Below, one piece after another: positions 1-6,296 of a stretch of DNA of 10,555 bases (positions within the stretch are counted from its first letter, which is position 1; each line of letters opens with the position of its first letter). The notes under the pieces were generated by a model. It ran no database searches. It had not been told where the DNA came from and saw only the letters and a program-made list of their open reading frames with translations. The DNA lies in the NCBI GenBank assembly GCA_017446355.1, contig JAFSQZ010000027.1:1-10555 (forward strand), written 5' to 3'. This stretch comes from Neisseriaceae bacterium. GTDB taxonomy: Bacteria; Pseudomonadota; Gammaproteobacteria; Burkholderiales; Neisseriaceae. The position numbers were made by a program, and so were the translations under genes.

Positions 1-77
1 AACAAATAATGCCTGCAATCGGTCTGCCTATGGTAAAAACACCATAATGGCAAAAATATGGCTAATAATAATCGCAT
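1..77 (-). pseudogene. YqaE/Pmp3-family small membrane protein, 5' end only, apparently frameshifted
   Basis: The minus strand has a strong ribosome binding site (AAAGGAGTTT, plus-strand 81-90) 3 nt before an ATG at 77-75. It then reads MRLLLAIFLP, the usual start of the short two-helix YqaE/Pmp3 proteins. The continuation expected in this family (FFTIGRPI.GIIC) is present but in the next frame, as VFTIGRPIAGIIC, running to the window edge. The initiating frame instead gives LWCFYHRQTDC. The correct downstream frame has a stop just upstream and no start codon of its own. The switch lies in or near the T5 tract at plus 43-47; two extra Ts there would give PLWCFFTIGRP and restore the family sequence. 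It lies 69 nt downstream of kdsA in the same direction. Family assignment is from memory of the motif; the frameshift may be real or a sequencing error. Confidence 0.65.
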
Positions 78-111
78 CGTAAACTCCTTTTTAGACAAGT
101 AAATGTAGGTT

Positions 112-126
112 TTCAGGCTGCCTGAA
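112..126. repeat. Palindromic DNA uptake sequence between kdsA and the yqaE-like gene
   Basis: TTCAGGCTGCCTGAA, a 7-bp inverted repeat around one base, containing AGGCTGCCTGAA (AG-simDUS) on the plus strand. It can fold as a 6-bp stem with a CTG loop. No T-run follows on the minus strand, so it is unlikely to be an efficient terminator of kdsA by itself. Confidence 0.8.
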
Positions 127-146
127 TATTTGTGAGATAACACAAC

Positions 147-989
147 TTATTTAATTGCCAATGGTGCAAACGATTTAACCAAATCATCTACGGCTTTAAC
201 GCGTGTTAGAAAATCTTCTAATAAAGCTAATGGCAAAGCACTTGGACCATCGCAACGTGCTTTATCTGGGTTCTCGTGGCTTTCTAAAAACAAGCCTGCT
301 AAACCTGTTGCCATACCTGCCAAAGCTAAATCTAATACTTGACTGCGGCGACCTCCTGATGCGGCAGAACCTGAATCGCGTTGTTGCAAAGAATGGGTAA
401 CGTCAAAAATAATGGGAATATTTTGACAAGTCTTTTTCATCACGCCAAAACCAAGCATATCCACAACCAAATTATCGTAACCAAATTGTGTGCCACGTTC
501 ACACAAAATAACTTGTTCATTGCCTGCTTCTTGGAATTTTTCCACAATGTTTTTCATTTGTGATGGGCTTAAAAATTGTGGTTTTTTAACGTTAATCACT
601 GCGCCTGTTGCTGCCATTGCACGTACCAAATCGGTTTGACGCGCCAAAAATGCAGGCAGCTGCAATACGTCCACTACTTCAGCAACTGGTGCGCATTGAT
701 AAGGTTCGTGAACATCAGTAATAATGGGACAACCAAACGCTTGTTTAACTTTGGCAAAAATTTCTAAACCTGTTTCCAGCCCTACGCCACGATAGGAATG
801 CACCGATGAACGATTGGCTTTGTCAAACGAAGCTTTGAAAACATAAGGAATGCCTAATTTTTGCGTAACGTTGACATAATGTTCAGCTGCACGCAAAGTA
901 GAATCCAAGTCTTCCAATACGTTGATGCCGCCGAACAAAACAAAAGGTAATTGGTTGCCCACTTGAAGATTTTGAATATTGATGTTCAT
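147..989 (-). CDS. kdsA: 3-deoxy-8-phosphooctulonate synthase (Kdo-8-phosphate synthase)
   Basis: Cytoplasmic enzyme that condenses phosphoenolpyruvate with arabinose-5-phosphate to Kdo-8-phosphate, the first committed step to the Kdo sugar of LPS. The 280-residue TIM-barrel protein is full length (family about 280-284). Visible motifs are GGINVLED (20-27), KASFDKANRSS (52-62, phosphate/PEP binding), TDVHEP (91-96), NVKKPQFLSPSQM (133-145), CERGTQFGYDNL (163-174), FDVTHSLQQRD (195-205) and FLESHENPDKARCDGPSALPL (234-254). Asn23 occupies the position that is Cys in metal-dependent family members, so this should be the metal-independent type, as in E. coli. The ATG is preceded by AAGGAG at good spacing. 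It follows the DUF4442 gene by 43 nt in the same direction with no clear terminator between, so co-transcription is likely. No frameshift or missing key residue was seen. Confidence 0.97.
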   Translation of the reverse strand: MNINIQNLQVGNQLPFVLFGGINVLEDLDSTLRAAEHYVNVTQKLGIPYVFKASFDKANRSSVHSYRGVGLETGLEIFAKVKQAFGCPIITDVHEPYQCAPVAEVVDVLQLPAFLARQTDLVRAMAATGAVINVKKPQFLSPSQMKNIVEKFQEAGNEQVILCERGTQFGYDNLVVDMLGFGVMKKTCQNIPIIFDVTHSLQQRDSGSAASGGRRSQVLDLALAGMATGLAGLFLESHENPDKARCDGPSALPLALLEDFLTRVKAVDDLVKSFAPLAIK

Positions 990-1032
990 TTTTGCTCCTT
1001 ATTTTTAAGAAACGCTGCCCATTTTTTTCAAA

Positions 1033-1512
1033 CTACGGACGGTATTCTTTTTTCAAACGAATATAAATGGTGCGTTTAGCAATGGCAACGGTTTCATTGT
1101 TGGCATCAAACACGCGAACAGTAAACTCTGGACAATATTTTTGTCCGTCTTTGGTTTTTTCTGTAATCTCTGCCACTTCTTCTGGACTGATTTGGCAATC
1201 CAAATACACTTCACCATACGCAGGTTTTATGTATTCAATACTGGCGGATTTATCCCACACATAGTGTTTTTCACCAAAAATACAGTTACAAATCATTGCA
1301 TAAATGGGGTCAGTCATTGCAAATAAACTGCCACCAAATTGTGTGCCGTGAATATTTTTGGTGCTAAACCAATTGCGCAAACGCGCTTTGCAGTGTGTGT
1401 AATCATCAGATAAATACGTAATTTGAATGCCCGTAAAAAACAAAGGTGGCCACCAATTTAAACGGCGACGCATACTTTTGGCATTTTTAGGTAAACTGGG
1501 TAAGGGTAACAT
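1033..1512 (-). CDS. DUF4442 hot-dog-fold protein, thioesterase-like
   Basis: A 159-residue protein with the DUF4442 layout: an N-terminal MRRRLNWWPPLFFTGI segment (14-29), a core HGTQFGGSLFAMTDP (55-69) like the active-site helix region of PaaI/YiiD-type hot-dog thioesterases, VWDKSASIEYIKPAYGEV (85-102), and a C-terminal strand TVAIAKRTIYIRLKK. The fold suggests an acyl-CoA or related thioester substrate, but I cannot name one; no function is established from sequence. The start chosen is the ATG at 1512-1510. A TTG 8 codons upstream (1536) is open but would lie only a few bases after the predicted transcription start. Neither start has a good Shine-Dalgarno sequence. A perfect TATAAT lies about 33 nt upstream of the ATG. 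It precedes kdsA by 43 nt, so it is probably the first gene of a kdsA transcript. Confidence 0.85.
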   Translation of the reverse strand: MLPLPSLPKNAKSMRRRLNWWPPLFFTGIQITYLSDDYTHCKARLRNWFSTKNIHGTQFGGSLFAMTDPIYAMICNCIFGEKHYVWDKSASIEYIKPAYGEVYLDCQISPEEVAEITEKTKDGQKYCPEFTVRVFDANNETVAIAKRTIYIRLKKEYRP

Positions 1513-1544
1513 ACAAGAACACTGAATGAAAAACAAAGCTCGCT

Positions 1545-1550
1545 ATTATA
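1545..1550 (-). promoter_or_regulatory. Perfect -10 box (TATAAT) for the DUF4442-kdsA transcript
   Basis: The minus strand reads TATAAT exactly, followed by AGCGAGC, which puts the start of transcription about 25 nt before the ATG at 1512. The -35 position at 16-18 nt spacing falls inside the palindromic uptake sequence at 1566-1580 and does not resemble TTGACA, so the promoter may be weak or need an activator. Confidence 0.5.
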
Positions 1551-1565
1551 GGCTTTTTTACGCAT

Positions 1566-1580
1566 TTCAGGCAGCCTGAA
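1566..1580. repeat. Palindromic DNA uptake sequence in the -35 region of the DUF4442 promoter
   Basis: TTCAGGCAGCCTGAA; the AG-simDUS reads on the minus strand. Its position coincides with the -35 region of the predicted TATAAT promoter at 1545-1550. It could equally act as a small 6-bp hairpin at the end of transcription coming from the lipoprotein gene at 1719-1886. Confidence 0.8.
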
Positions 1581-1718
1581 AACAGCACACAAAAACCTAA
1601 ATGCTCATTTTCCCATTATCTGTGTAGGCATCATAATTCTTGCACGCGCCAAAAACGGCAATGTGAAAATGTTGGCGCAACAATGTCATTGATTGGAAAA
1701 ATTTTCGTAAATTGAAAC

Positions 1719-1886
1719 CTATTCATCTTCACTAATATCAGGGCAAATACCATACAAAAGACAAAGCGGGGTATACACAATAATGTTGGCACCATAAATC
1801 ACTTTTTGGCGCGTTGTCATATTGGGATTGTGCGCCGCACAGGCACTTGTTAATAAAATCGTTGCAATCAAAATAATTTTTTTCAT
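1719..1886 (-). CDS. Small predicted lipoprotein of unknown function
   Basis: A 55-residue product. It begins MKKIILIATILLTSAC, a short basic n-region plus hydrophobic core ending in a lipobox-like TSAC (weak at -3, Thr) with Cys16 as the probable lipidated residue, followed by Ala-Ala. The mature part is about 40 residues, with a hydrophobic stretch (about 30-48, containing Cys42 and Cys48) and an acidic end (ISEDE). It is probably anchored to the inner leaflet of the outer membrane, or to the inner membrane. I do not recognise the family. The ATG at 1886 is preferred over an in-frame TTG at 1901, because the five extra codons would simply read through an uptake sequence and spoil the signal peptide. 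There is no normal Shine-Dalgarno: the 10-mer uptake motif (plus 1888-1897) sits one base upstream of the start. It is isolated between two intergenic regions. Confidence 0.6.
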   Translation of the reverse strand: MKKIILIATILLTSACAAHNPNMTTRQKVIYGANIIVYTPLCLLYGICPDISEDE

Positions 1887-1968
1887 TTTCAGGCAGCCCA
1901 AATGGTTTATATTGATATAAAAACAAATACTTAAATAATTTTCTTAAACGATTAGAAAAACACACCCC

Positions 1969-1997
1969 TTGCCAGTATTCACAAATTTAATTAAAAT
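1969..1997 (+). promoter_or_regulatory. Sigma-70 promoter for carA
   Basis: TTGCCA (1969-1974, 5 of 6 to consensus), a 17-bp spacer, and TAAAAT (1992-1997, 5 of 6). This is the best-spaced promoter in the window. Predicted transcription start is near 2004, giving a leader of about 168 nt before the carA ATG at 2172. Confidence 0.65.
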
Positions 1998-2001
1998 GGC
2001 T

Positions 2002-2072
2002 TGCTTTCACGGTTTAGCCGAATTAAGAAAGCACGCTTCGCAGAAAACAACTGTTGTCGCGTGTTTTTTTTT
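2002..2072 (+). promoter_or_regulatory. Candidate transcription attenuator in the carA leader
   Basis: Two overlapping hairpins are visible. The first pairs TGCTTTC (2002-2008) with GAAAGCA (2027-2033), with an inner CGG/CCG stem (2010-2012/2018-2020) closing a 5-nt loop. The second pairs GCACGC (2031-2036) with GCGTGT (2059-2064, one G-U pair) and is extended by A-rich 2025-2030 against the T-run. It is followed at once by nine Ts (2064-2072), as in an intrinsic terminator. The stems share 2027-2033, so they cannot both form. No plus-strand gene lies upstream that would need terminating, so a terminator here would act on carA itself. The signal (pyrimidine, arginine or other) cannot be read from the sequence. 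No obvious leader peptide is present. Confidence 0.5.
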
Positions 2073-2171
2073 AAGCAAGGTTTATGCAAACTTTGTCCAC
2101 TATATTATGCACGCCGCTTTTCAGGCAGCCTGCAATGTAATCATACAAAAATATCAATCAGGAGCATTTTA

Positions 2172-3302
2172 ATGTTTACCCCTGCTTTACTTGTTCTCGC
2201 AGATGGTAGTGTTTTTCACGGAAAATCCGTTGGTTTTCAAGGCAACACATCTGGCGAAGTCGTGTTCAACACAGCAATGACAGGCTATCAAGAAATTTTA
2301 ACAGACCTCTCTTATACCAAACAAATTGTTACCTTAACTTATCCGCATATTGGCAATGTTGGCACCAATAATGAAGACGTGGAAAGCGACCACGTTTGTG
2401 CTGCTGGTTTAATTATTCGCGATTTACCTGTATTACACAGCAATTTTCGCGCACAAGAAAGTTTGCAAGAATATTTAATCCGCAATAAAACCGTTGCCAT
2501 TGCCGACATTGATACACGCCGTTTGACGCGCATTTTACGTGATAAAGGGGCGCAAGCTGGGGCGATTTTAACAGGTGAAAATGCCACCATTGAACAAGCA
2601 CAACAATTAATCGCTGAATTTGGCTCTATGGTGGGCAAAGACTTGGCAAAAGAAGTTACCTGCCAAAAAGCTTATGAATGGCAAGAAGGTGAATGGCGTT
2701 TGGGCGAGGGTTTCAGGCAGCCTGAAAAAACACCTTATAAAGTGGTTGCTTATGATTTTGGTGTCAAAACCAATATTTTAAGAATGTTGGCAGAACGTGG
2801 TTGTCATTTAACGGTTGTCCCTGCCACCACGCCTGCAAACGAAGTGTTGGCAATGAATCCTGATGGTATTTTCTTGTCTAATGGTCCTGGCGACCCAGAA
2901 CCTTGTGATTATGCTATTTCTGCTATTCAAACTTTTTTAGAGAAAAAAATTCCCTTGTTTGGTATTTGCTTGGGACACCAACTTTTGGGCTTGGCATTAG
3001 GTGGGAAAACAGGCAAAATGAAATTCGGTCATCACGGTGCGAACCACCCTGTGCAAGACTTATACACAGGAAAAGTGATGATTACTTCACAAAATCACGG
3101 CTTTGAAGTATTAGCAAGCAGCCTGCCTGAAAATGTGGAAGTTACTCATAAATCTTTGTTTGATGGCTCATTGCAAGGCATTTCTTTAACCGACCGCCCT
3201 GCTTTCTCATTTCAAGGACACCCAGAAGCTTCACCAGGTCCTCATGATGTAGCGTATTTATTTGATAAATTTATTGAAAATATGCAAGCAAATAAGGGAT
3301 AA
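2172..3302 (+). CDS. carA: Carbamoyl-phosphate synthase small (glutaminase) subunit
   Basis: Hydrolyses glutamine and channels ammonia to the large subunit CarB to make carbamoyl phosphate for arginine and pyrimidine synthesis. The 376 residues match the family length (E. coli 382). The N-terminal CarA domain starts LVLADGSVFHGKSVG and contains FNTAMTGYQEILTDLSY and the TYPHIGNVGTN motif. The C-terminal class I glutamine amidotransferase domain has LSNGPGDP, the nucleophile elbow GICLGHQ with Cys266, GHHGANHPV, and the His350/Glu352 pair in FQGHPEASPG, so the catalytic triad is intact. The ATG at 2172 is chosen because AGGAG precedes it at good spacing and it matches the family N-terminus; an open in-frame extension to about 2001 is leader sequence. 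A palindromic uptake sequence (2712-2726) is translated as part of the GFRQPEK stretch. carB is not adjacent: lpxK converges downstream. Confidence 0.97.
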   Translation: MFTPALLVLADGSVFHGKSVGFQGNTSGEVVFNTAMTGYQEILTDLSYTKQIVTLTYPHIGNVGTNNEDVESDHVCAAGLIIRDLPVLHSNFRAQESLQEYLIRNKTVAIADIDTRRLTRILRDKGAQAGAILTGENATIEQAQQLIAEFGSMVGKDLAKEVTCQKAYEWQEGEWRLGEGFRQPEKTPYKVVAYDFGVKTNILRMLAERGCHLTVVPATTPANEVLAMNPDGIFLSNGPGDPEPCDYAISAIQTFLEKKIPLFGICLGHQLLGLALGGKTGKMKFGHHGANHPVQDLYTGKVMITSQNHGFEVLASSLPENVEVTHKSLFDGSLQGISLTDRPAFSFQGHPEASPGPHDVAYLFDKFIENMQANKG

Positions 3303-3341
3303 AATCATTTAGCTTAAGGTATACAGAACCTATTATTTATT

Positions 3342-3395
3342 ACTCGTCATTCTGAATACAAATTCCTACGGAAAGTTCAGAATGACGAGTTTTTT
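3342..3395 (+). terminator. Strong intrinsic terminator after carA, possibly shared with lpxK
   Basis: A perfect 15-bp inverted repeat: ACTCGTCATTCTGAA (3342-3356) pairs with TTCAGAATGACGAGT (3376-3390). The loop is 19 nt and contains a nested TTCC/GGAA stem, and six Ts follow (3390-3395). It lies 39 nt past the carA stop. On the minus strand the flank is AT-rich but lacks a T-run, so it should work mainly for carA. The stem length and perfect match are more than a terminator needs and resemble a dispersed palindromic repeat. Confidence 0.8.
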
Positions 3396-3399
3396 ATGG

Positions 3400-3418
3400 T
3401 ATTCAGGCTGCCTGAATA
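3400..3418. repeat. Palindromic uptake sequence containing the lpxK stop codon
   Basis: TATTCAGGC-T-GCCTGAATA, with 9-bp arms; the core TTCAGGCTGCCTGAA is at 3402-3416. Read on the minus strand it encodes the last residues of LpxK (IQAA) and supplies its TGA stop (plus 3403-3405). It can form an 8-bp stem with a 3-nt loop directly at the end of the gene. Confidence 0.8.
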
Positions 3419-4443
3419 TTGAGTTTTGCTAAAATTTCTTGTGCCAAATCAGGTTCAATATGTGCTTTGATGGGGAGTACCCAAATGTGATTGGGTGCGT
3501 TTTTAGGAAGTTTTACAGCATCTTTTTCAGTGATAAAAACCACATCGGCTTGCGGTAAATCGGCTAATGAAATAGGACGATGGTCAGGCAGCGTGCGCGT
3601 TTCTTGTAACGCAAAACCCATATTTTTTACAGTATTAAAGAAACGTTCAGGCTTGGCGATGGCTGCAATGGCTGCGCAAGTTTGCCCTGTTTTCAGGCAG
3701 CCTGAATGCCAGATTTCATTGGGCTTGGTAAAACGATAAGGTAAAGCTGTTTGCGTTTGACTGTAAAACACTTTGATGTTTTCAGGCAGCGAAAATTGTT
3801 GTACCGCTTGTGTTCTGTTGCTTTCTTCGCCATTGCTGATAACGATAAAATCTACGGTTTGTAAACGCGAAAGTGGCTCACGCAAAATACCGTTTGGCAA
3901 CACATCTAAATGGGTTTTCGCCAAATCTGCTTGGGGAAATACGCAAATTTCTATCTCTCGCGCCATCGCGTAATGTTGCAAACCATCGTCTGCTAAAATC
4001 AGTTGAATGTCTGGATTGGCTGCCAATAAAGCTTTGCCTGCCTGAATACGATTTGCCCCCACAGCAATGGGAACACCCGTTTGCCGAAACAACATCAGTG
4101 GCTCATCGCCTGCTTGTGTTGCATAGCTGCCTGAATGCAATATATGTATGTCTTTCAGTGTTCTGCCGTAACCACGACTGATGACACCGACTTTTACACC
4201 ACGCGCTTGCAACGCGCTAATCAAGGCAGAAGTTATCGGTGTTTTACCCGTACCGCCAGCGTGTAAATTACCAACAACCACAACAGGACAAGACAGTGCT
4301 TCACTTTTCAGGCTGCCTGAAAGATATTTTTGACGGCGTTTGTTGACCATAAAAGCAAATAAACGCGACAAGGGTGCAAGAAACCACGTTAAATAGGGGT
4401 TTGGCTTGCGCCAATGTGCTTCAATAAGGCGATGCAAAAACAT
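3403..4443 (-). CDS. lpxK: Tetraacyldisaccharide 4'-kinase (lipid A 4'-kinase)
   Basis: Inner-membrane-associated kinase that phosphorylates the 4' position of tetraacyldisaccharide 1-phosphate to give lipid IVA, the acceptor for Kdo. 346 residues, close to the usual 320-350. It has an N-terminal hydrophobic membrane-anchoring helix (about 15-33), the P-loop VGNLHAGGTGKTP (57-69) with Lys67, ISRGYGR (88-94), GDEP (112-115), LADDGLQH (150-157) and LPNGILREPLSRL (182-194). It lies 19 nt after the YbjQ-family gene and is probably co-transcribed with it and gnd. There is no classic ribosome binding site: an uptake sequence (plus 4445-4456) ends one base before the ATG, and its AGG lies 7 nt from the start codon, a plausible weak Shine-Dalgarno. 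Two further palindromic copies lie inside the gene (3692-3706, 4307-4321). Confidence 0.96.
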   Translation of the reverse strand: MFLHRLIEAHWRKPNPYLTWFLAPLSRLFAFMVNKRRQKYLSGSLKSEALSCPVVVVGNLHAGGTGKTPITSALISALQARGVKVGVISRGYGRTLKDIHILHSGSYATQAGDEPLMLFRQTGVPIAVGANRIQAGKALLAANPDIQLILADDGLQHYAMAREIEICVFPQADLAKTHLDVLPNGILREPLSRLQTVDFIVISNGEESNRTQAVQQFSLPENIKVFYSQTQTALPYRFTKPNEIWHSGCLKTGQTCAAIAAIAKPERFFNTVKNMGFALQETRTLPDHRPISLADLPQADVVFITEKDAVKLPKNAPNHIWVLPIKAHIEPDLAQEILAKLNIQAA

Positions 4444-4462
4444 AAGGCTGCCTGAAAAAAGA

Positions 4463-4810
4463 TTAGCTTATTTTGACGGCTGTACCACTGACACACACCA
4501 TCATCATACCGTTGGTTTCGCCCAAAACTTCATAATCAAAATCAATACCGATAATGCCATTTGCACCCAATTCTTTGGCAGCTTGTTTGAGTTCGTTTAA
4601 AGCTTCATCTCGTGCGCCTGCCAACGCGCGTTCATATCCGCCCGCACGACCGCCAACAACATCACGAATGCTGGAAAACATATCACGAAAAATGTTCGCA
4701 CCAATAATGGCTTCGCCGTTAACAATACCTAAATAACGTTCAATTTTGACATCGTTAGGAACAATGGTTGCCAAAAAGAAATCGTCGTCTTTGGAAGAAA
4801 ACCACCCCAT
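4463..4810 (-). CDS. YbjQ/UPF0145 family protein
   Basis: 115-residue protein of the YbjQ (UPF0145, formerly DUF74, 'heavy-metal-binding domain') family, usually about 105 residues. Diagnostic stretches are GEAIIGANIFRDMFSSIRDVVGGRAGGYE (32-60), KELGANGIIGIDFDYEVLG (79-97) and MMMVCVSGTAVK (102-113). The extra length is a short N-terminal MGWFSSKDDDFFL tail. There is no signal peptide, so it is probably cytoplasmic. Members form oligomeric rings in structures, but no biochemical function is established as far as I know; metal binding is only suggested by the old family name. AGGAG lies 7 nt before the ATG. It lies between gnd (37 nt upstream) and lpxK (19 nt downstream) in one direction, so it is probably an operon member. 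Confidence 0.92.
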   Translation of the reverse strand: MGWFSSKDDDFFLATIVPNDVKIERYLGIVNGEAIIGANIFRDMFSSIRDVVGGRAGGYERALAGARDEALNELKQAAKELGANGIIGIDFDYEVLGETNGMMMVCVSGTAVKIS

Positions 4811-4847
4811 TTTGATACTCCTATAACAAAGTGTTTAATGCAAAAAA

Positions 4848-6296
4848 TCAGACTTGGTAACTGCTGGACGAAACATCACCACCTGTTCCTGTCCAATTGG
4901 TGTGAAACATTTGTCCACGTGGTGCATCAACGCGTTCATAAGTATGCGCACCAAAATAATCGCGTTGTGCTTGCAAAAGATTTGCAGGCAGCTGGGCGCA
5001 AGTGTAAGCGTCTAGAAAAGTCAGTGCAGAAGTCATACACGGCATTGGTAAACCAATTTCAATGGCTTTGGCAAGTACTTTACGCCAAGAAGGCAAGGCG
5101 TTTTGCAACAGCTTATAAAAATATTCATCTTCGCCCAACCACGTTAAATTAGGCTGTTTCTGATACGCATCACGAATATTTGTCAAAAATACACTACGAA
5201 TAATACAACCTGCACGCCACAACAATGCAATATTGCCACAATTTAACTGCCAATTAAATTGTTTACTGGCTTCTTGCATCAACATAAAACCTTGTGCATA
5301 AGAAATCACTTTTGCTGCCAACAAACCTTGTCGCAAAGCTTCCAACCATTCTTCACGGCTGCCTGAAATGGTTTCAATACGATGTTGAAAACGTTCTTCA
5401 TTGGCAACGCGTTCTTCCTTAAAAGAAGACACACTCCGTGCAAACACTGCTTCACTAATTAAAGTCAGCGGAACACCCAAATCCAACGCATTGATACTTG
5501 TCCATTTCCCTGTTCCTTTTTGCCCTGCTCTATCCACAATTTTTTGCAACAAAGGTTCACCATCTTGGTCAAGATACGTCAAAATTTTACTGGTAATATC
5601 AATCAAATAGGAATTCAACTCCGTGTTGCGCCAAGAATCAAACACTTGGTGCATTTCGCGCTCATTCATACCCAAGCCATCTTTCATAAAGTGATACGCT
5701 TCACCAATCAACTGCATATCACCGTATTCAATGCCATTGTGTACCATTTTCACAAAATGACCTGCGCCATCTGCACCCACCCATTCACAACACGATTCAC
5801 CTTGCGGTGTTCTTGCCGCAATCGCTTGAAATATTGGTTTCACCAATGCCCAAGCTTCCTGATGTCCGCTTGGCATAATAGAAGGACCATGACGCGCCCC
5901 TTCTTCACCGCCAGAAATCCCTGCACCAATAAAATAAATTCCTTTTTGCGCCAACAACGCACAACGCCGATTGGTATCCGCATAATGCGTATTACCGCCA
6001 TCAATAATCACATCGCCCTTGTCCAACAACGGCACAAGTTGCTCAATCATTTCATCAACAATGCTGCCTGCACGCACCATCAACATAATTTTGCGTGGTT
6101 TATCTAACTTTTGCACCAATTCAGGCAGCGAATACGCACCCATAATATTCGTATTTTGTGCAGCACCTTTTAAAAAATCGTCCACTTTGGAAACGGTTCG
6201 GTTAAACGCCACCACACGAAAACCATTGTCATTCATATTCAAAATAAGGTTCTGCCCCATCACCGCCAAACCAATAACACCAATATCGCCCTTCAT
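4848..6296 (-). CDS. gnd: 6-phosphogluconate dehydrogenase, decarboxylating
   Basis: Oxidises 6-phosphogluconate to ribulose-5-phosphate and CO2 with reduction of NADP in the oxidative pentose phosphate pathway. 482 residues, the long form typical of Neisseria. The Rossmann motif is GVIGLAVMGQNL (6-17), with NRT (32-34) after the second strand, as in NADP-dependent enzymes. Other motifs are IIDGGNTHY (97-105), GAGISGGEEGARHGPS (124-139) and FVKMVHNGIEYGDMQLIGE (181-199), carrying catalytic Lys183 and Glu190. The C-terminus contains HTNWTG, which reaches into the partner subunit's active site. All key residues are intact. The start at 6296 matches the family N-terminus (MKGDIGVIG), with only a weak GGA 7 nt upstream. 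It is the first gene of the likely gnd-ybjQ-like-lpxK run. Its product feeds arabinose-5-phosphate synthesis for KdsA. Confidence 0.97.
   Translation of the reverse strand: MKGDIGVIGLAVMGQNLILNMNDNGFRVVAFNRTVSKVDDFLKGAAQNTNIMGAYSLPELVQKLDKPRKIMLMVRAGSIVDEMIEQLVPLLDKGDVIIDGGNTHYADTNRRCALLAQKGIYFIGAGISGGEEGARHGPSIMPSGHQEAWALVKPIFQAIAARTPQGESCCEWVGADGAGHFVKMVHNGIEYGDMQLIGEAYHFMKDGLGMNEREMHQVFDSWRNTELNSYLIDITSKILTYLDQDGEPLLQKIVDRAGQKGTGKWTSINALDLGVPLTLISEAVFARSVSSFKEERVANEERFQHRIETISGSREEWLEALRQGLLAAKVISYAQGFMLMQEASKQFNWQLNCGNIALLWRAGCIIRSVFLTNIRDAYQKQPNLTWLGEDEYFYKLLQNALPSWRKVLAKAIEIGLPMPCMTSALTFLDAYTCAQLPANLLQAQRDYFGAHTYERVDAPRGQMFHTNWTGTGGDVSSSSYQV

Noticed and set aside
1513..1536. TTG start extending the DUF4442 protein by 8 residues
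   Set aside because: It would begin almost at the predicted transcription start and adds residues (FFIQCSC) not typical of the family; the ATG at 1512 is preferred.
1670..1682. TGTTG-gcg-CAACA hairpin as terminator of the lipoprotein gene
   Set aside because: Only a 5-bp stem and four Ts on the minus strand; too weak to annotate.
2001..2171. N-terminal extension of carA by 57 codons in the same frame
   Set aside because: The extension starts with a TTG before or at the predicted transcription start, has no ribosome binding site and is unlike CarA. The ATG at 2172 has AGGAG and the family N-terminus.
1996..2172. Leader reading frame whose TAA overlaps the carA ATG (TAATG)
   Set aside because: Its ATG at 1996 lies within the predicted -10 box, upstream of the transcription start. 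The next in-frame ATG (2107) has no ribosome binding site. It has no run of arginine or other regulatory codons, so the overlap may be chance.
5520..6107. 195-codon plus-strand reading frame opposite gnd
   Set aside because: It is the antisense shadow of a fully conserved gnd, has no ribosome binding site, and its translation is not protein-like (His/Asn/Thr-rich).
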